A stretch of DNA of 64,000 nt from contig CM049308.1 in the NCBI GenBank assembly GCA_026874595.1, forward strand, positions 38,777,027 through 38,841,026, read 5' to 3'. Within the stretch, counting starts at the first letter, position 1, and each line of letters opens with the position of its first letter. The DNA comes from Sipunculus nudus. Its lineage: Eukaryota; Annelida; Sipuncula; Golfingiida; Sipunculidae. Position numbers and translations under genes: made by a program. The notes under the pieces were generated by a model. That model had not been told where the DNA came from, did not search any database, and saw only the letters and a program-made list of their open reading frames with translations. Shown in pieces: positions 48,697 to 61,037 of the stretch.

Positions 48697-48936
48697 TTAA
48701 AAACAAAAAGTTTATGGTTTTCAGGTACCGCCCGCGTCACTTTAATCCCACGTTTTAAACATATTTATTTTCAAAAGATATTTACCGATTTACGCTCGTG
48801 CTTATCGGACGCCTGTTGTTTGTAGTCGATAATGTGCTGTTTTAAATAAAATATTGAAACTTTTAATAAGAAAAGTATTCTTCCCTCACTTATTTCTGAA
48901 AAAAGTGCCTGAGAACCCAACCTTTTTTTTGCCTAA
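48697..48936. mobile_element. MITE family M1, copy 3
   Basis: Left terminus ttaaaaacaaaaag...tatggttttcaggtaccgc and right terminus gtgcctgagaacc...ttttttgcctaa correspond to the inverted ends of copies 1 and 2. Confidence 0.6.
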
Positions 48937-49584
48937 GTAATTATTATTACTATTTGTTAAAGCTGAGTTGTCTAATTAAAATTTTCATTTTGGTTTAGAA
49001 CTACGTGACATGCGGAGGCACTGGTTACCTGTTATTCATTTTATAACATGAAGTCCCCAGGCCCATTGTCTTGGCAACCGTAGGTCCTGCTTACTTCTAG
49101 CTGTGTGTTGAGTCCCATTACGGGGTCATAACACCAATCAACCTCGCAAAGACGTTCCCATTTAGACTGTAGATCGAGCGCTTACCCTTCGTGGGGCGGC
49201 CCTCAGCTGAGTTCTGACTTCACGAGCTCCATTTTCAATTCCTTTATACATTGTTGGTGTAAAGTATTTTTTATACTTGAAAGGTCAGTTTATTAAAAGA
49301 TAAAGGATAAACTACAAACTAAAGTGTGCCCTCTTGTGTAAATGTATAAATTGAATGATAGAGCTCTTTATTTTAGAGATTCTATGATTGCTTGAAGCGC
49401 TTTTAGTATCAGGAGTTGTATTTTTTTTAATTAGTGTTTTGACGGGTACAGCTTATGCTGAAAGCCTATGCATGTTAACCAATCATTTATAAAGTCCGAT
49501 ATCTCTATAAAGTATTCGTATTCATGTTCAATACATTCACAAATATTTGCCCGATCTCTAATAGACACACAGACACACGAACAA

Positions 49585-49595
49585 GTATATATGTA

Positions 49596-49628
<33 letters not shown>
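49585..49628. repeat. (AT)n tract, left flank of the LTR retrotransposon
   Basis: AT dinucleotides interrupted by gt and ac. The right flank after 59640 starts atatgtgtg. Confidence 0.92.
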
Positions 49629-50499
49629 TGATACAGATGTCTGTTTTAGTGTGAGCTGTTGACGTCTTTTTTATTGTGCGCTGTTGACTTTCTGATTCGT
49701 GTTTGACTCAAGCCCTGGGCGTTGCTTTGCTACCGCATTCCTTGTTCTAGCTGGCCGGGTGCGGCTCACGTGTGAACTTTACACAGCGCTCGGTTAGTCC
49801 TTGCCGTGTGAACCCTGATATGTAGATACACAGTGTTTTTTGTTCGAGATGTTTCCTGTAACGTGTGTACAGTTTGTTTTTTTAGATTGTTCGGGAAATG
49901 GAAAGTTCTTAACCTGAGGGGAAAAGTCAAATAAGGGACTGTGTTTTAGAGCCGGGAGAGAGGAGAGATATAATTCAGCGGGCACAGAAGAGTGTAAGTC
50001 AGTGTGTGGACCTTTTCCTAAAATTGCGGCAGTTATAGTTTTTCTTCGGATTTGTAACGGGTTTTATGTAGTCTTCAGTTTTTGTTTGGGATCACTATCA
50101 TAACTTCAGTTTTGGATTACAATTAATTGATTTTGTGAATGAACTGGACTGTTATTCTCTGAGAGGATTTGTGTGAAATGTATCTGGATACTTTGCTTAA
50201 AAGGACTTTTGTCGCCGTGACAGTAGTGGTATACAGGTATTATACACTTTATTAATACACTTGTATTGCTTGACTGTTGTACTGTTGTTATACTGTGTAA
50301 TTGTATTGATTTAGTGTATTGTAATGTTAGGATTGTTTAAGAATAAATTATAATTATTTGTTAACAAAAAAACACTGACTATTTTTTTCACTAGACATTT
50401 CACGCTACCTAGTGTTACAGAATCTAATTTTTTTTATCTGCATTACAAAATTTATGTTCGTCACGCATACGTGATCTGTTGATGTTAGGTTCCGTAACA
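49629..50499 (+). repeat. 5' LTR, 871 bp
   Basis: Starts tgatacagatgtctg and ends ttccgtaaca. It contains AATAAA at 50342-50347 and cctagtgttacagaatct. It is homologous to the solo LTR at 21591 and to the split 3' LTR. Confidence 0.88.
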
Positions 50500-50505
50500 T
50501 AAAAC

Positions 50506-50523
50506 TGGGGGCTCGTCCGGGAT
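50506..50523 (+). promoter_or_regulatory. Primer binding site complementary to tRNA-Pro
   Basis: TGGGGGCTCGTCCGGGAT lies six bases after the 5' LTR. It equals the well-known tRNA-Pro primer site of many retroelements. Confidence 0.88.
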
Positions 50524-50635
50524 GCTTAATAGTTATTGAAATTTTTTTTTAGACCTGGACCTAGACACATTGTTTACATTACATTGTTTACAAGATTTAT
50601 CTCAGTGTTTTTTTGTTATTGTTTTATCATCTTAC

Positions 50636-51854
50636 ATGGCAGATTTCAAACCTGAGACATTTCTTGAAGATCCCGACCCCGATCAACTCAAAAGTTAACA
50701 AAAGATCAGTTGTTGCATTTGGGACAGGACTTAGGGCTAGGTGTAAAAAAGCTTTAAGAAAGCCTGATACCATTGCTAAAATCATGCAAGATCTAGCTAG
50801 CAAGGGTTTAATCGAAGAGAGTGCAGGGGAAACATAAAAAAAGACAGCCTTGCTATACACTTGGAATTAAAATAGTTAGAAATGCAACATGAGCTAGCAT
50901 TGAAAGAGAGGGAAGAACAAGAAAGGTTAAAAAGAGAAAGACTAGAAAAAGAAAAAGAAGTTGAGTTAAAACGAGTAGAATTAAAAGACCTTAACTAGAA
51001 CACAGTCTCACAGTTTTGATGTTACTATACACATTAGATTTGTTCCACCTTTTCAAGAAAAAAGAGGTTAATAAATATTTCTTACACTTTGAGAAAGTAG
51101 CTGAAAATTTAAAATGGCCTAAGGAAAATTGGACTATGCTATTACAAAGTGTATTGACTGGCAAGGCCAAAGAAATTTATACAGAGCTTTCAGAAGAAGC
51201 CGCTGCTAACTATGACCAGGTTAAAACGGTTAATCCTTAAAGGTTATGAGTTAGTTCCGGAGGCTTACCGCCAGAAATTTAGAAATTGGGAAAAGCGCAA
51301 AAATTAGACCTACGTCGAATTTGTTAGGACAAAAGAGCAGTTGTTTGATCGCTGGTGTATTTTTAAAAAAATGTAATGAAAAAAATTAAGACAAATTGCG
51401 CCAGTTGTTTTTGGTTGAAGAATTTAAGCGCTGCATTAACGCAGATGTTAAAACTTTTCTTGATGAGAAAAGTCCTGAAACACTTGACATTGCTGCTCAT
51501 TTAGCTAATGATTATTCATTAACACACAAAATGTCCTTTACTAGCAAATCAAACCAGTCATATACAAACAAGAATGTATATCAGTATGGTCAAAAGAAGT
51601 TCAAGGCGCAGTCACCCAGTACTAATAGTCCTGATAGTTCAGCAAAGTCCTTTGCAACACCTCAGTCCACGTTCACTGTGTCTGAATCCAACCAAGAACA
51701 GTCATTTTCAAAGAAAATCTGTAATTACTGCAAAAAGGAAGGTCATATAAAATCTGACAGCTGGAAACTTGCAGATAAACCAAATGGTAAACCTTCTGGT
51801 TTTGTTTCAAATCTATGCATAGCACAGAACAAGAGCCAGGCTCTTTCCGTGTAA
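50636..51854 (+). pseudogene. gag remnant, SCAN-like, with damaged zinc knuckle
   Basis: Starts at ATG 50636 and is broken by stops and frameshifts near 50696, 50836, 51000, 51238 and 51305. The fragment at 51016-51240 contains KYFLHFEKVAENLKWP and LLQSVLTGKA, typical of SCAN-like retroelement capsid. The zinc knuckle near 51718 keeps CNYCKKEGH but has Ser where the last Cys is expected. Confidence 0.82.
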
Positions 51855-52319
51855 ATAAGGGGTACAACTCATGTATTGACTCGAATAAAAAGTTTGATGC
51901 TACGGAGGCCGTCTGAATCCAAAGAAGAATCCGTAGCTTGCGGGGTAAAAACCTCAGTTGATTCATGCGAGGAAATAAATAAGGCTAGGTCCTTTCAAGA
52001 CTCCTGCGAGGAGTATCCTTTAAATAAGGCTAAGTCCTTTAATGACTCTTGCGAGAGTATTTGAAATGAGGCCAGGTCCTCTTATGACAAACAGAAGTTA
52101 GTTTCTGCTGAGGAAAATTCCTCTATTGACTCCCATGAGGAGTTTGATTGTAATAAGGATGTGGATTCCTTTAATGACTCTGAAAAAAGAGATAAGGACT
52201 GACACTATCAGTGTCAGTTCTTTGTTTGATGAAACTGAGGTAGTAGATTCCTCCCCTGACTTTGAAATGGAGTTATTTGAGCAAATCATACATGATGGTT
52301 TTGTATCACTTTAAAGTGA

Positions 52320-52620
52320 TTTTTCAGACTCTACCCCTATTAGAATTTTGAGGGACACCGGTTCAGGCCAGACTCTCATTTTAGCACTTTTCCTATTTCT
52401 AATAGGTCTTTTACTTGTGGACATGCACTTATTAATGGTGTGTTTTCAGACAAGCACACTTCAGTTCACAGTATCCATTTAAAGTCAGATTTGATTTCTG
52501 GGAATATTACTGTTGGCATAAGAACTACTTTACCCTTTAAGGGAATTCACTTGCTGCTAGGCAATGATGTTGCAGGTGACAAAGTACAGCCTGTACCAAT
52601 GGTGACAGAAAAGCCGTCAC
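52320..52620 (+). pseudogene. Aspartic protease remnant
   Basis: An RDTGSG motif at about 52351-52368 marks the retroviral-type active site. The downstream part (52440-52620) reads into a conserved LLGNDVAGDK segment. A frameshift separates the two. Confidence 0.75.
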
Positions 52621-52795
52621 TTGATCAGAACACTGATCCTGGCAGTCAGGAAATTCCGTGTTTGTACCGTTCATGTGCTGTAACTAGATCTATGGCCAAG
52701 AAAAACACACATGAGGATAATGTTCCAGATAATAACACTCCGGGAGTCACTAGTGACTCGTCTAACGACTCGCCCGTACAGGATGCAGCATTTTC

Positions 52796-53638
52796 AAGGT
52801 CAGAACTTATAGCGGAACGGCATAAGGACCCTGATATTCTATGCTTGTTTTTCAGGGCACTTTCTAAAGATGAACTGTCACAGAATCCAGTTTGTTTCTA
52901 TATTAAAAATGGAGTGCATATGCGTAAATGGCGAGGCTCCTTTGTCTGGTCATTTACGTATAAATAAAACTTATCAGAAAGTTAGTACACACTTCTATTG
53001 GCCTAACCTCAGGACTTTTTGATTACCAAAATCTGTCCAGTCTGACCAAGGGTCTAATTTTATGTCTGTTTTATTCCAGCAATTTATGCTTGAGCTAGGT
53101 ATAAAACAGAACAGCTGAAAGTCAGGGCGCCCTCGAGCGTTTTCACCAGACATTAAAAAGCATGATTAGGACATGTTGCTATAACACACAGTAACACTGG
53201 GATGAAGGAATCCACCTAATGCTGTTTGCTGTCAGAGAATCATTTCATGAACTAGTTTTTGGACACTCAGTTCGCGGTCCATTAAAACTGCTTAAAGAAT
53301 AACTCTTGTGTCAAAATCCTGATTCTCTTTGTTTGTTGCAGTATCTTTCAGACAATGCTTGTGAGATTGCAAAGCCTAATCTAAAATCTGCACAAAGTAT
53401 AATGAAAACAAAGTATGACAAGCACACTTTAAGTAGGACGTTTGAGCCTGGTGAAAAGGTCCTTGCGTTACTTCCCATCCCTGGCAGACCTCTGCAAGCT
53501 AGGTATTTTGGTCCTCATATTGTTGACAAGAAAGTCAGTGATTTAAATTACATACTGTTGACACCAGATAGGCATAAGAAGAAACAACTGTGCCATGTTA
53601 ACATGTTGAAACCATATTATGACAGAAATAGCATATAA
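52796..53638 (+). pseudogene. Integrase remnant located before reverse transcriptase
   Basis: In pieces: a segment rich in HKDPDIL and NPVCFYIKNG preceding the zinc-binding region, a FYWPNLR motif near 53000, a VQSDQGSNFM catalytic segment at about 53036, and a GPY/F-type module (YFGPHIV...LCHVNMLKPYY) at 53500-53630. Several stops and a deletion inside the core make it non-functional. Confidence 0.78.
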
Positions 53639-53719
53639 GATGTTGTACATAATGTTACTGCTGTAAATTGTGAAAACACTGACCCTGACTCAGTTAAAGT
53701 AGATACTGATTGTAAGTAT

Positions 53720-54480
53720 GATATAGACATTCAGTGTGGTACAGTACCATTGAAAACCTCAGACGTGCTTAACAACCTGGATGCCAAACTGTCACACCTT
53801 ACCACACAACAACAACAAGACCTCAAGGACTTGCTGCGGAATTATGAACATTTGTATGGTGACATTCCAACGCGAACTAACATATTGTGCCATGACTTCG
53901 ATGTTCGCGTGGCAAGCGCAGTCAAGTAGCATCCTTATAGACTGAATCCAGAAAAGCAAAAGTATCTGCAGGATGCTGGACAATGATTTTATTGAACCTA
54001 GTAACAGTAACTGGAGTTCACCCTGTATTCTTGTGCCCAAACCTGATGGAAGTTATCGTATGTGCACTGATTATCGGAAACTGAACTCTGTCACCAAGAC
54101 TGACACGTCCCCGATTCCGAGGACCGATGATTGTATTGAAAGAGTCAGTAGCTCCAGATACGTCTCCAAGTTTGAATTGTTAAAAGGATTCTGGCAAGTC
54201 CCGCTGACAGAACGAGCAAAAGAAGTGTCCGCATTTGTGACGCCACAAGGACTGTACCAATATAAAGTTATGCCGTTTGGCATGAAGAACTCGCCAGCCA
54301 CGTTCCAGCGCCTCATCCATATGGTTGTCAAGGACATTCAGGGCTGCGACGCATAATTTGATGACCTCATTGTGTACTTCGACACCTGGGAGAAACATCT
54401 GTAAATTCTTCGCGACCTTTTCGAAAGACTCAGTGAAGCACTTCTGACCATCAACTTTCTTTTATCCGAGTTTTTGTATA
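53720..54480 (+). pseudogene. Reverse transcriptase remnant, truncated; RNase H absent
   Basis: Clear motifs are WSSPCILVPKPDGSYRMCTD, YRKLN, QVPLTERAKE and MPFGMKNSPATFQ. The catalytic box reads FDDL, preceded by a stop at 54354. Sequence similarity ends soon after and no RNase H domain is seen before the polypurine tract. Confidence 0.85.
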
Positions 54481-54561
54481 AATGCTGTAAACAAGATGTT
54501 TGTGTAATGTTGTAAATAAGATGTTCTTGAAAAATTGTAAAGATGTAGTGATTGTGATCGC

Positions 54562-54614
54562 AAAAAGAAAGTTTTTCGAAAAAAAAACTTTCTTTTTTCT
54601 TACAGGAGGGGGAG
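54562..54614 (+). promoter_or_regulatory. A/T hairpin and polypurine tract
   Basis: aaagaaagttttt-cg-aaaaaaaaactttcttt can form a long stem at 54564-54597. It is followed by the purine run AGGAGGGGGAG at 54604-54614, directly before the 3' LTR (tgttac). Confidence 0.72.
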
Positions 54615-55177
54615 TGTTACAGATGTCTGTTTTATTGTGAGCTGTTGAAATGCATTTTATTTTGCGCTGTTGACATTCTGATTCGTGTTAGAATCAAGCC
54701 CATGGCGTTGCTATGCTACAGATTTCCTTGTTCTAGCTGTATGAACTCTACACAGCGCTCGGTTAGTGCCGTGTGAACTGATATGTAGATACACAGCGTC
54801 ATTTGTTCGAGATGTTTCCTGAAACGTGTGTACTGTTTCGTTCTTTAGATTGTTCGGGAAATGAAAAGTTCTCGGCTTGAGGTGAAGAGTGAAGTCAGTT
54901 TGTTGACCTTTTCCTATAATTACGGCAGTTACAGCTTTTTTTCGAATTTGTAACGGATTTTATGTAGTCTTCAGTTTTCGTGTGCGATCACCATCAGAAC
55001 TTCACTTTTGGATTACAACAAATTGGTTTTGTGACTGAACTGGACTGTTATTCTCTGAGAGGATTTCTGTGAACTGTTCATCTGGATTATATGCTTTAAA
55101 CGACTTTTGTCTCTGTGACGGTGGTGGTATCCAGTTACTGTACACTTTATTTATATACTTGTATTCATTGGCTGTTG
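54615..55177 (+). repeat. 3' LTR, left part
   Basis: Begins tgttacagatgtctg. It aligns with the 5' LTR up to cattggctgttg, where the LINE starts. The right part resumes at 59411. Confidence 0.85.
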
Positions 55178-55299
55178 CCCAACTACACAAACTAACAATG
55201 GAGCTCCTGCACAACAGCCAGATGTAAGGTGCAACTTTACTAATGACTCACATTTGACCCATAATACTGTTTTTACTAATAGTCACATTATGAATACAA

Positions 55300-56130
55300 A
55301 ATGATGTATTTCTCTGGTATCATGGAATGCTAATGGACTTAAAAATAAACTAGACACAAGTGACGTAAGAAAACTGGTACATGAGGGTCATATAATAGGT
55401 ATTACAGAAACCTGGGCAAATGATGATGATGACTATATACGTGCTTTTACAGATTAAAAAGGATATGGTAAAGCAAGGGGGAGCTGGGTAGAGGTGGGTT
55501 TTTAGTATATGTTCACAAAACCACTGATGTTTTAATTAAGAAGGTTATTAAATACACAGATATTATCATTTTGATTATAAAGGAAGGTACGTTAGGTGTG
55601 TTGACTGATATGGCTATAGTATGTTGTTATATTGCCCCGATGGGTTCTCCCTTTTATGAAAACGAGACAAATCGAAAGTGATGGGATTATTAGACTAGAA
55701 AACGTATTATCAGAAAATATTACAGAATATGGTGATTTAGATTTTATCATTATGGGAGACTTTAATGCCAGAACTGGAAAGTTAACAGATATAATTGAAA
55801 ATGATTCATTGAAATACCCTGGGGTGGATGGACACCTCTGTATCGGGCATTACATGTAATGTACCAAAAATATAAAAAAAATTGTGTAACCAACAAATTT
55901 GGGAAACTTTACAGCAGTTATGTTGTGAAACAGATTTATTTATTCTGAATGGTAGGGTGAGTCCAGATATACCGGGTGAATTCACTTGTATAACACACAG
56001 TGGTTGCAGTGTGGTTGACTATGTAATAGATAGTAGCCAGATATTTAGTTTAATAAAACGTTTTAAGGTTTTGAATTGTGATATCTCTGACCACTTTCCT
56101 GTAAGATGTATACTTACTTTTGACACAATG
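55300..56130 (+). pseudogene. LINE endonuclease domain, broken
   Basis: WNANGLKNKLD at the start, GITETWA, FIIMGDFNAR near 55737 and DISDHFPV near 56083 are the APE-type endonuclease boxes. A stop near 55457 and breaks near 55500-55660 and 55858 disrupt the frame. Confidence 0.85.
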
Positions 56131-57890
56131 GAAGAAAGCAGTGAGGAGGCATTACCACAATTCATTGAATTAAGGAAATGGGAAAAATATAAGATTTCTA
56201 CAATGGATTTGGATAAAATATGTTCAGAATTACAACAAGGTGTATGTGTACAATTATTACATTCATTTAATGAAGAGCTAGTAACAAATCCTGATAAAGC
56301 AGGTACAATATTGACAATGATTCTGCAGAGACTGTCAACAAAGTGTAAAGTAAAGAATTATGATAATAGAAAAGTATTACAACCATATTGGTGGGATGCG
56401 GAATGTGAATTGATGAAAAATAATAAACACTTAGCGCTAAACAGATATAGAAAATCCAATGTAATAACTAACCTTAACAATTATAAGTATGCAAAATCAA
56501 AATTTAAACAAGTCTGTAAGGCAAAGAAAGAGAAGAGATTAGCTGATGAGGCAAACAAAGTATTAAGTGCATCAGATATGAATACTTTGTGGAAGAACAT
56601 AAAAATGATTAATAGAAAACAGAGAACTACAGGAATTAAACCAGGAAACTGGTATGAGCATTTTATGACACTATTGAATAATTCAAAGACTAAAGTTGAT
56701 ATACAGTTTAAACAATACGTCAAGGACTTCTTGAAACAGAAAACTCTCTGTAATTGGGATGATGATGAATTAAATAGTGAAATGACAATGGATGGAGTTA
56801 AACAAGCACTTAATCTAATGAAACATGGAAAATCGCCAGGCCCAGATGGAATAACAGTTGAAATATTGAAACAGATATTCATTTATTTGTCAGAATATAT
56901 CCTACAGTTATTTAATAGTATCCTAAATAAAGGTATTTTTCCATCGGAGTGGTGTGATGCTATAATATACCCTATTCATAAAAAGGGCCCTACAACAAAT
57001 CCCCAAAATTATAGAGGAATCTCTCATCTAAATACAATTATAAATTTTTTACAAAGATATTTAATAATAGACTACAGCTGCATGTGGAAGATAATTGTGT
57101 CTTGTCAGATGAACAAGGTGGATATAGAAAAGAACATATGACAGTGGACAATGTTTTACTCTGATGGGGGCAATACAGAAATACTTGTTGAAAAAGAAAG
57201 GAAGGTTTTATTGTATATAAATAGATTTTACAACAGCGTTTGATGGTATACAACATGATTTATTATGGTATACACTAATTAAATCTAGTATAAGAGGGAA
57301 ACTATTAAAGGTATTACAATCTATGTATAGTAATATGAAATCATGTGTTCTGACAGATTATGGTTTAACTAATTATTTCAGGTGTAATAACGGGACACGT
57401 CAAGGATGTATGGTGAGTCCATTGTTGTTTTCTATTTTTATAAACGAGTTCCATACACAAATTAATGATGCAGATTGTCAGGGAAATAAATGAAATCTAC
57501 CAAATCTGAACACGTTAATGTATGCAGATGATCTAGTTAATTTTAGTGATACGGTAGGGAGATTACAAGATCAAATTAATCAGTTATAAAATTATTGTTT
57601 GAAATATGGTATGAGGGTTAATGTTGATAAGACAAAGATAATGGTGTTCAGGCATGGTGGACCTCTGAAAAAAGTTGAAGCATGGTATTATAATAATAGA
57701 AAAATTGAAATTGTGCCATTTTGTAAATACCTGGGTATATATTTTACAATGAAATAAACATGGTTCAAAACTCAGCGACAACAGGTACTACAGACAGAGA
57801 CAGCATTTGGTATTATTAAAACATTTCATAAAAAATGTAGTCAATTAACAATGAAACAATTATTTTATTTGTTTGTTTATTTAAACCAAT
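56131..57890 (+). pseudogene. LINE reverse transcriptase domain, broken
   Basis: The open frame 55882-57141 includes GKSPGPDGITVEIL and AIIYPIHKKG. After a frameshift, further motifs follow: IDFTTAFDGI, NGTRQGCMVSPLLF near 57388 and LMYADDLVNF near 57518. YADD is intact, but several stops follow. Confidence 0.88.
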
Positions 57891-57891
57891 A

Positions 57892-58712
57892 TTGTTGTAT
57901 GGGTCTGAATTATGGGGTTATGAGAGGAGTGAGATTATAGAAAGAGTTCAGTATACATTTTGTAAATATGTCATGAAATTAAGTTCATCTACATCTAATT
58001 TAGCTGTATTAGGGGAATGTGTTAGATATCCATTGTATGTTAATCAAGTGATCAAATGTATTCAGTACTGGGTTAAATTAATCAGATATTCAGATTCTAG
58101 GTACCCAAAGCACATTTACAATATATTGTATAAAATTGATGAAAAGGGAAAGATAACATGGACAACACAAATAAAACATATTCCTTTTAGTGCTGGATTT
58201 GGATATGTATGGATGGACAAGGTGTAGGGGACTCAAATTTATTTATACAAGGATTAAAATTAAGAATAAGGGATATGGTTATGCAAAACTGGTATAGTGA
58301 TGTTAAAAAAAGTAGTAAATTGGAACTATATAGTAGTTTTAAATCAATGATTACCTTAGAGAAATATCTTATTTGTTTACCAAATAAAAAATATAGACAA
58401 GCATTGGCTCAATTAAGATGCTCAAATCATAACTTGCTAATAGAGAAGGGTAGACATATTAATATGGATAAAGAAGAGAGAGTATGCCAGTATTGTGTTA
58501 ACTATGGTATAAATGAGATAGAAGATGAATATCACTTTTTGTTAAGATGTTTAATATATGACGATTTAAGAGAAACATATTTGAAGAAAACATGTCATAA
58601 TGCATCAATTGAAAATTTCTTACTTATACTTAAGTCTGACAATAAAATAGAGATTTGTAAATTAGCAGCATACACGTACCATGCCTTTAGGAAGAGGGAA
58701 GCAACTATTTAG
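57892..58712 (+). pseudogene. LINE C-terminal region
   Basis: Two overlapping frames (57892-58227 and 58209-58712) contain YGSELWGYE and a CQYC...EDEYHFLLRC motif, a common C-terminal Cys/His segment of invertebrate LINEs. The two are separated by a frameshift. Confidence 0.8.
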
Positions 58713-59410
58713 TTATAAATTCAGAAATTAAATAAATACTCATATAATAATATTCCGATTACATATATTACATATAAGTTATCTCTGTTTAATGTTTAAA
58801 AGACTGCACTTTAAATACAAGAATGCTCCTGAATATATGAATGCTGTAACGGTTCACTGAACTGTAATAAAACTGGTTTTATATTTCCTTAAAGGATACA
58901 TGCAGAGGTAAGATATCTCTAGCTATTATTCAAGTGTTTATATATATTTTCTGTTTATCTGTTTGTTTGTTTATTTATTTACATATTTTCTATTATATTC
59001 AATTTTTTATGTATACTGGTAAATGTTAAATATTTTAAGGCAGATAACATGTATAGAACTTATATGTTTGCACAGTTTATTTAAAGAAAATATATGCATA
59101 TGTTATTGTCAACATTTATTTTGATAATTGTCAATTCGTTTGCATTCATTGTCTATTCAAATTTTTAACTTAAATGTTTAAAAAATGACTTTTTATTAAG
59201 TCAGTACAAATGTTTATGAGAATCTTTAGCAAGATTCAGTTAATTCTGCTTTATTTAGTTCTCTGTGTTGATATTAAGTTTGTTCATTTAAATGGCTGTA
59301 TTCAGATGATTTTCATTCAGTTGTTAAATAAGAACTTGAATTATGTCAATCATCTTAGGAACTGTAGGCCCTGTGGCCATTTTTCCTGAATAAAGTTCTG
59401 TTCTGATTGA

Positions 59411-59640
59411 ATTGTACTGTTGTTATACTGTGTAATTGTATTGATTAATTGTATTGTAATATAAGGATTGTTTTAATAATAATTTTTAATTATTTGTTAA
59501 CAAAAAAAAAAATGACTTCTACATCATTCCCCTAGACATTTCAAGCTGCCTAGTGTTACAGATTCTGATTTGTTTAATCTTCATTACAAAATTTATGGCC
59601 GTCACGCATACGTGTTCTGTTGATATTAGGTTCCGTTACA
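59411..59640 (+). repeat. 3' LTR, right part
   Basis: Resumes with attgtactgttgttatactg and ends taggttccgttaca, matching 50268-50499. Confidence 0.85.
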
Positions 59641-60310
59641 ATATGTGTGTGTATGTAAATGATATCGATATCAGCCGAATTAAACGAGCCTGATCGAGGT
59701 ATTTATTTGAGACCAAGATAAATAAAAAAGTTCTCCTTAATACGGTAGTAGGAGCGGTAGCCGAAGTAGTCACGTACTTCGGAAGCAAGTTCCCCTCAGG
59801 ACTTCTTCTGGAAGTCAGCAGGCTACAGTCAGTTGAACAATGGACCGACACTCCTTATGTGCAAAGCAATGGTAGAAAACGTTGCTGGAAAGCTGAAATT
59901 GATTTAAAGAGCATGTTAATCGAGCGGTCCAAAGACTAGGATCGTTAAATCTGCGCGTTGCTTTGCCAAAAGGTGCCGTGACAGAGTGCGGGGTTTCACC
60001 CTCACAACTACTTTATGGTCGTTCTTTCAGAAGCTTGATTAAGATTTTGCGGCAACTATAGAGCAAATAAAGTGCCGAATTGGAAGGAAAACCCACAAAG
60101 TAGTACTTCTTGAATAGAAAGATAAGCTCAGCGTAATAAGCACGGCCGCAAAGCGTTAATAGAATGGAAAAGGTACAAAAAGCGAGGGCTTATTTCACTG
60201 ACTATATCAGATCTCTTCGAATATACATCTTAAACATTTCGGGCCTGTTCATTTTAGTAGATTTGCTTGGTTTTTTTTCTGATATTTGCGACGAGTCCCA
60301 GCGTGGACGG

Positions 60311-60386
60311 CGGTCGGAACGGGACTCGAACCCTGAACCTTGCATGCGATCACAAGTCCAGCGCACTCGGGCTTACGCCACCAGGC
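60311..60386 (-). mobile_element. tRNA-derived SINE-like head, copy 2
   Basis: On the minus strand, tggcgtaagcccg resembles an A box. GGTTCGAGTCC at 60332-60322 is an exact B-box match, about 45 bases on. It could instead be a decayed tRNA pseudogene. It occurs at the same place in block copy 1. Confidence 0.5.
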
Positions 60387-61001
60387 TTTATCATAGTACT
60401 GTCTGCCAAACAAACGCAAGTAAGGAGTTTTAAATCGGTAACCAGGTCATGTTACCCTGCTGCCCCGTCCATGATAAATTGATGGTTCAGTGCAGAGGCC
60501 CTTGGCTTATTGTGAGAAATTTCGGTGACCTAGACAATAGGGTAAAAAACTATGACTAACCACATCAAAAAGGATTCCGTATTCCACACGCAACTCGTAC
60601 CGAACTCCGAAGTGCTTTTTTTAGATATGGTTGGCAGCATGAACTTTAGAAGTTAGATATTACAAAAGGAATACCGCTAGATGCCGAAAACACCTGCTTT
60701 CCATGATTAACGGCGAACGGCCACAATCAGTTTTGCGTCCTGCCATTTTGGTAGAGCTGTGTTCGCAGAATGATGCAGGGGTCTTCTGTGTCGTATAGTA
60801 AAATTATGTGATCCTGATCCATTCTGAAAAGCGGGAGTACTCCAGATTACAGAGCCTTTTTGCACGGTAAGTGGGGCATTCTCGTGGTGAAACCTAGTAT
60901 TTTAAAAGCTTACTTGTAGCTGGAATTTCTTAGATATCAGGTAGGAAGGATCTTGTGCTTTTTAAAATGATACCACCAACCGGCGTCAATGTTTGGGGAT
61001 T

Positions 61002-61037
61002 GGTGGTGGTGGTGGTGGGGGGGGGGGGGGGGGGGGG
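61002..61037. repeat. (TGG)n and poly-G tract
   Basis: tggtggtggtggtgg followed by about 21 G. Confidence 0.95.

Larger units (their letters stand above)
55178..59410 (+). mobile_element. Non-LTR retrotransposon inserted in the 3' LTR
   Basis: About 4.2 kb, with APE-type endonuclease, reverse transcriptase and a C-terminal cysteine/histidine segment, ending gaataaagttctgttctgat. The LTR sequence continues without loss on the other side. Stops and shifts interrupt the frame, so it is inactive. The clade (CR1/Jockey-like or another) cannot be fixed by eye. Confidence 0.85.
49629..59640 (+). mobile_element. Degenerate Ty3/gypsy LTR retrotransposon, Gmr1-type domain order
   Basis: 5' LTR 49629-50499, primer binding site 50506-50523, gag, protease, integrase, reverse transcriptase, polypurine tract 54604-54614, and 3' LTR 54615-59640 split by a LINE. 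The AT repeat flanks give a likely ATAT target duplication. All open frames carry stops or shifts and the RNase H region is missing, so it is a dead copy. SCAN-like gag and integrase before reverse transcriptase fit the Gmr1 group. Confidence 0.85.
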
